This document shows, one piece after another, positions 5,929-6,952 of a stretch of 6,952 bases of DNA. The position numbers and the translations under genes were made by a program. Origin of the DNA: Candidatus Micrarchaeaceae archaeon (GTDB lineage Archaea > Micrarchaeota > Micrarchaeia > Micrarchaeales > Micrarchaeaceae); the NCBI GenBank assembly GCA_027310535.1, contig DAIDAQ010000029.1, forward strand, positions 1 to 6,952, in the 5' to 3' direction. Under the pieces are notes generated by a model. That model did not search any database, was not told where the DNA came from, and saw only the letters and a list, made by a program, of their open reading frames with translations. Positions within the stretch are counted from its first letter, which is position 1, and each line of letters starts with the position of its first letter.

Positions 5929-5967
5929 CACATCTTGCCATTGCATGTAATGACATATCATTATATA
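5929..5967. repeat. Direct repeat copy 2: operator palindrome plus TATA box
   Basis: This is the second copy of the 39-bp unit at 5875-5913. The palindromic core at 5936-5955 matches TGTCATTACATGTAATGACA at 18 of 20 bases. CATGTAATGACA at 5944-5955 is the exact reverse complement of 5882-5893 in copy 1. The unit ends in TATATA at 5962-5967, which serves the regulator gene. Confidence 0.7.
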
Positions 5968-5992
5968 GATTGCCTGCACAGTTCCATAGGTG
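5961..5992 (+). promoter_or_regulatory. Promoter and ribosome binding site of the regulator gene
   Basis: TTATATAG at 5961-5968 predicts a start near 5991. AGGTG at 5988-5992 lies five bases before ATG 5998. The predicted start point and the ribosome binding site nearly coincide, so the true start may be slightly upstream, or the upstream TATA box at 5908 may be used. Operator copy 2 directly precedes this TATA box, where a bound protein would block TBP/TFB. Confidence 0.5.
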
Positions 5993-5997
5993 AATAC

Positions 5998-6219
5998 ATG
6001 GCAGGCAAGCCTTCTGGAAAGAGAAAATATACCACAATAACAATACCTACTCCGATCTTCGAGAGGATACAAGGCAAGATAAATGGCACGAGCTTCTCAT
6101 CGGTCTCGGATTATGTGACATATATACTTAGGGAGACAGGATCTGAGGTTGCGCTGATGAAGAGCGGAAAGGCCGTTGACAAGATAGCCGAGAAGCTGAA
6201 GGCACTCGGCTACACCTGA
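5998..6219 (+). CDS. Ribbon-helix-helix (CopG/MetJ-type) transcriptional regulator
   Basis: Small 73-residue protein with the pattern of an RHH DNA-binding dimer. It has a basic N-terminus, then strand KYTTITIP (10-17) that would lie in the major groove, helix TPIFERIQGKI (18-28), a turn at NGTSFSSVSDY (29-39), and helix SDYVTYILRETGSE (37-50). A short linker leads to a second helix ending KIAEKLKALGYT. The frame is open back to 5881, but that stretch covers the operator repeats and TATA box and reads unlike a protein. ATG 5998 has AGGTG five bases upstream. The two palindromes upstream are probably its own operators, so it likely controls itself, the downstream phosphodiesterase and perhaps the divergent PP-loop gene. 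No toxin gene lies next to it, so an antitoxin role is less likely. The family call rests on pattern and length. Confidence 0.75.
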   Translation: MAGKPSGKRKYTTITIPTPIFERIQGKINGTSFSSVSDYVTYILRETGSEVALMKSGKAVDKIAEKLKALGYT

Positions 6220-6250
6220 CTTTGCACTTACTATTGGGCGGAATGATTGT

Positions 6251-6952
6251 GTGAGAAGGCTGTACTTTATAGGGTTTGATTCTGTTCCTATGTGGATACT
6301 TAAAGAGCTGCGGCGGGAGGCAGGCATGGAGGCATTCAATAGGATTTTTGATGGCGGGAAAATTGCAGAGTCAGAATCCACCTTACCGCCGATGACCGGC
6401 CCTGCCTGGTCCGCGATATATACTGGAACTGAACCGAGCGTCCATGGAGTGCCGGATTTTTTTGTAATGAAAAGGGATTACACGCCGGACATTGTGCTTT
6501 ACGATTCGTTGGATGTACCTCCCTTCTGGAAAACATTATCAGACGAGGGAAAGAGATCCCTGGTAATAACCCCGGCAGAAGAGACCAATGTTAATGGAAT
6601 AGAGAACGTGGATATAATTACCGGATTTCCGCTGCCGGCGAAGACAAACAGCCCGAAGCTCAGGAGGTTAATGGCAAGGTATAACTTCCGCGGGGAGCCG
6701 AACATAGAAGCCGATATAAAGTCGGGAAAGATGCCGGTGGACGTGGCTGTAAAGCACTTTGCAAGGAGCGTCAGGAGCAGGTCAGGTATAACGAGAGACA
6801 TGCTAGACAGTGGGGAGGCTTACGACCTGGTCTTTGTGTGCTTCACCGAGACGGACAGAATACAGCACTTCCTGCTCAATCAGAAGGACTGGAAGAAGCA
6901 CCTGCTTCCCATATACCAGGAATACTCAACCTTCCTGAGCTACCTATTAAAG
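6251..6952 (+). CDS. Type I phosphodiesterase/nucleotide pyrophosphatase (alkaline phosphatase superfamily), 5' part
   Basis: The first 234 codons of a metal-dependent phosphodiesterase, open to the window edge; the family usually runs to 400 residues or more. From GTG 6251 it begins MRRLYFIGFDSVPMWIL, where D10 is the expected first metal ligand. Next comes ESTLPPMTGPAWSAIYTGTEPSVHGVPDF (41-70), with T49 in the position of the Thr/Ser nucleophile and the usual P-A-W and H-G-V features. TETDRIQHF (199-207) supplies the D202/H206 metal ligands. No signal peptide is seen, so it is probably cytoplasmic. GTG is chosen because the family starts a few residues before the GxD motif and no closer ATG is in frame; the ribosome binding site is weak. 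It follows the regulator by 31 bases with no clear promoter between, so they are probably co-transcribed. Likely substrates are nucleotide or sulfonucleotide phosphodiesters, which is inference. Confidence 0.85.
   Translation, partial: MRRLYFIGFDSVPMWILKELRREAGMEAFNRIFDGGKIAESESTLPPMTGPAWSAIYTGTEPSVHGVPDFFVMKRDYTPDIVLYDSLDVPPFWKTLSDEGKRSLVITPAEETNVNGIENVDIITGFPLPAKTNSPKLRRLMARYNFRGEPNIEADIKSGKMPVDVAVKHFARSVRSRSGITRDMLDSGEAYDLVFVCFTETDRIQHFLLNQKDWKKHLLPIYQEYSTFLSYLLK

Noticed and set aside
5881..5997. 39-codon N-terminal extension of the RHH regulator
   Set aside because: The stretch covers two operator repeats and TATA boxes, its translation is unlike an RHH N-terminus, and ATG 5998 has a good AGGTG site.
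5998..6219. RHH protein as the antitoxin of a toxin-antitoxin pair
   Set aside because: No PIN, RelE or other toxin-like gene is adjacent; neighbours are metabolic-type enzymes, and the operator layout suits a metabolic regulator.

Overview
The window looks like part of an archaeal genome. The minus strand carries archaeal-type ribosomal proteins (uL2, uL23, uL4, uL3 and the archaeal/eukaryotic eL15) and a Pcc1-like KEOPS subunit. The intergenic regions hold A/T-rich TATA boxes at archaeal promoter spacing, and the start codons are a mix of Shine-Dalgarno-led and possibly leaderless. Short ribosomal proteins (eL15 168 aa, uL23 83 aa) and tightly packed genes suggest a reduced DPANN-type archaeon, perhaps Micrarchaeota-like. 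That placement is an inference and is not proven by the sequence.

Layout. Positions 1-3084 (minus strand) read in transcription order eL15, Pcc1, uL3, uL4, uL23, uL2. The uL2 gene runs off the left edge. The last four follow the classic S10/spc order, and the genes abut or overlap by a few bases. A divergent control region at about 3085-3192 separates eL15 from a small plus-strand gene for a protein with a Cys/Gly/His-rich tail. Next comes cysteinyl-tRNA synthetase (plus, 3589-5036). As written, it carries a one-base deletion at 3672-3674, inside the segment encoding the zinc cysteine and the HIGH-type ATP signature.

Right side. A PP-loop protein of the PAPS reductase/CysD superfamily (minus, 5072-5887) converges on cysS. 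It is divergent from a ribbon-helix-helix regulator (plus, 5998-6219), which is followed after 31 bases by a type I phosphodiesterase/nucleotide pyrophosphatase of the alkaline phosphatase superfamily, cut by the right edge. The intergenic region between the PP-loop gene and the regulator holds two copies of a 39-bp unit, 54 bp apart. Each copy contains a near-perfect 20-bp palindrome followed by a TATA box, which looks like the operator array of the regulator. The three genes may form one nucleotide or sulfonucleotide module. The PP-loop protein lacks the cysteines that a true sulfonucleotide reductase needs, and it and the regulator end in nearly the same tail (L-K/R-A-L-G-Y).

Main points for a second look: the cysS frameshift, the duplicated operator/promoter module and its unusual gene set, the shared C-terminal tails, the Cys/Gly/His-rich small protein, and a changed tip residue in the uL3 W-finger. 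No tRNA, rRNA, CRISPR array or insertion sequence was seen.
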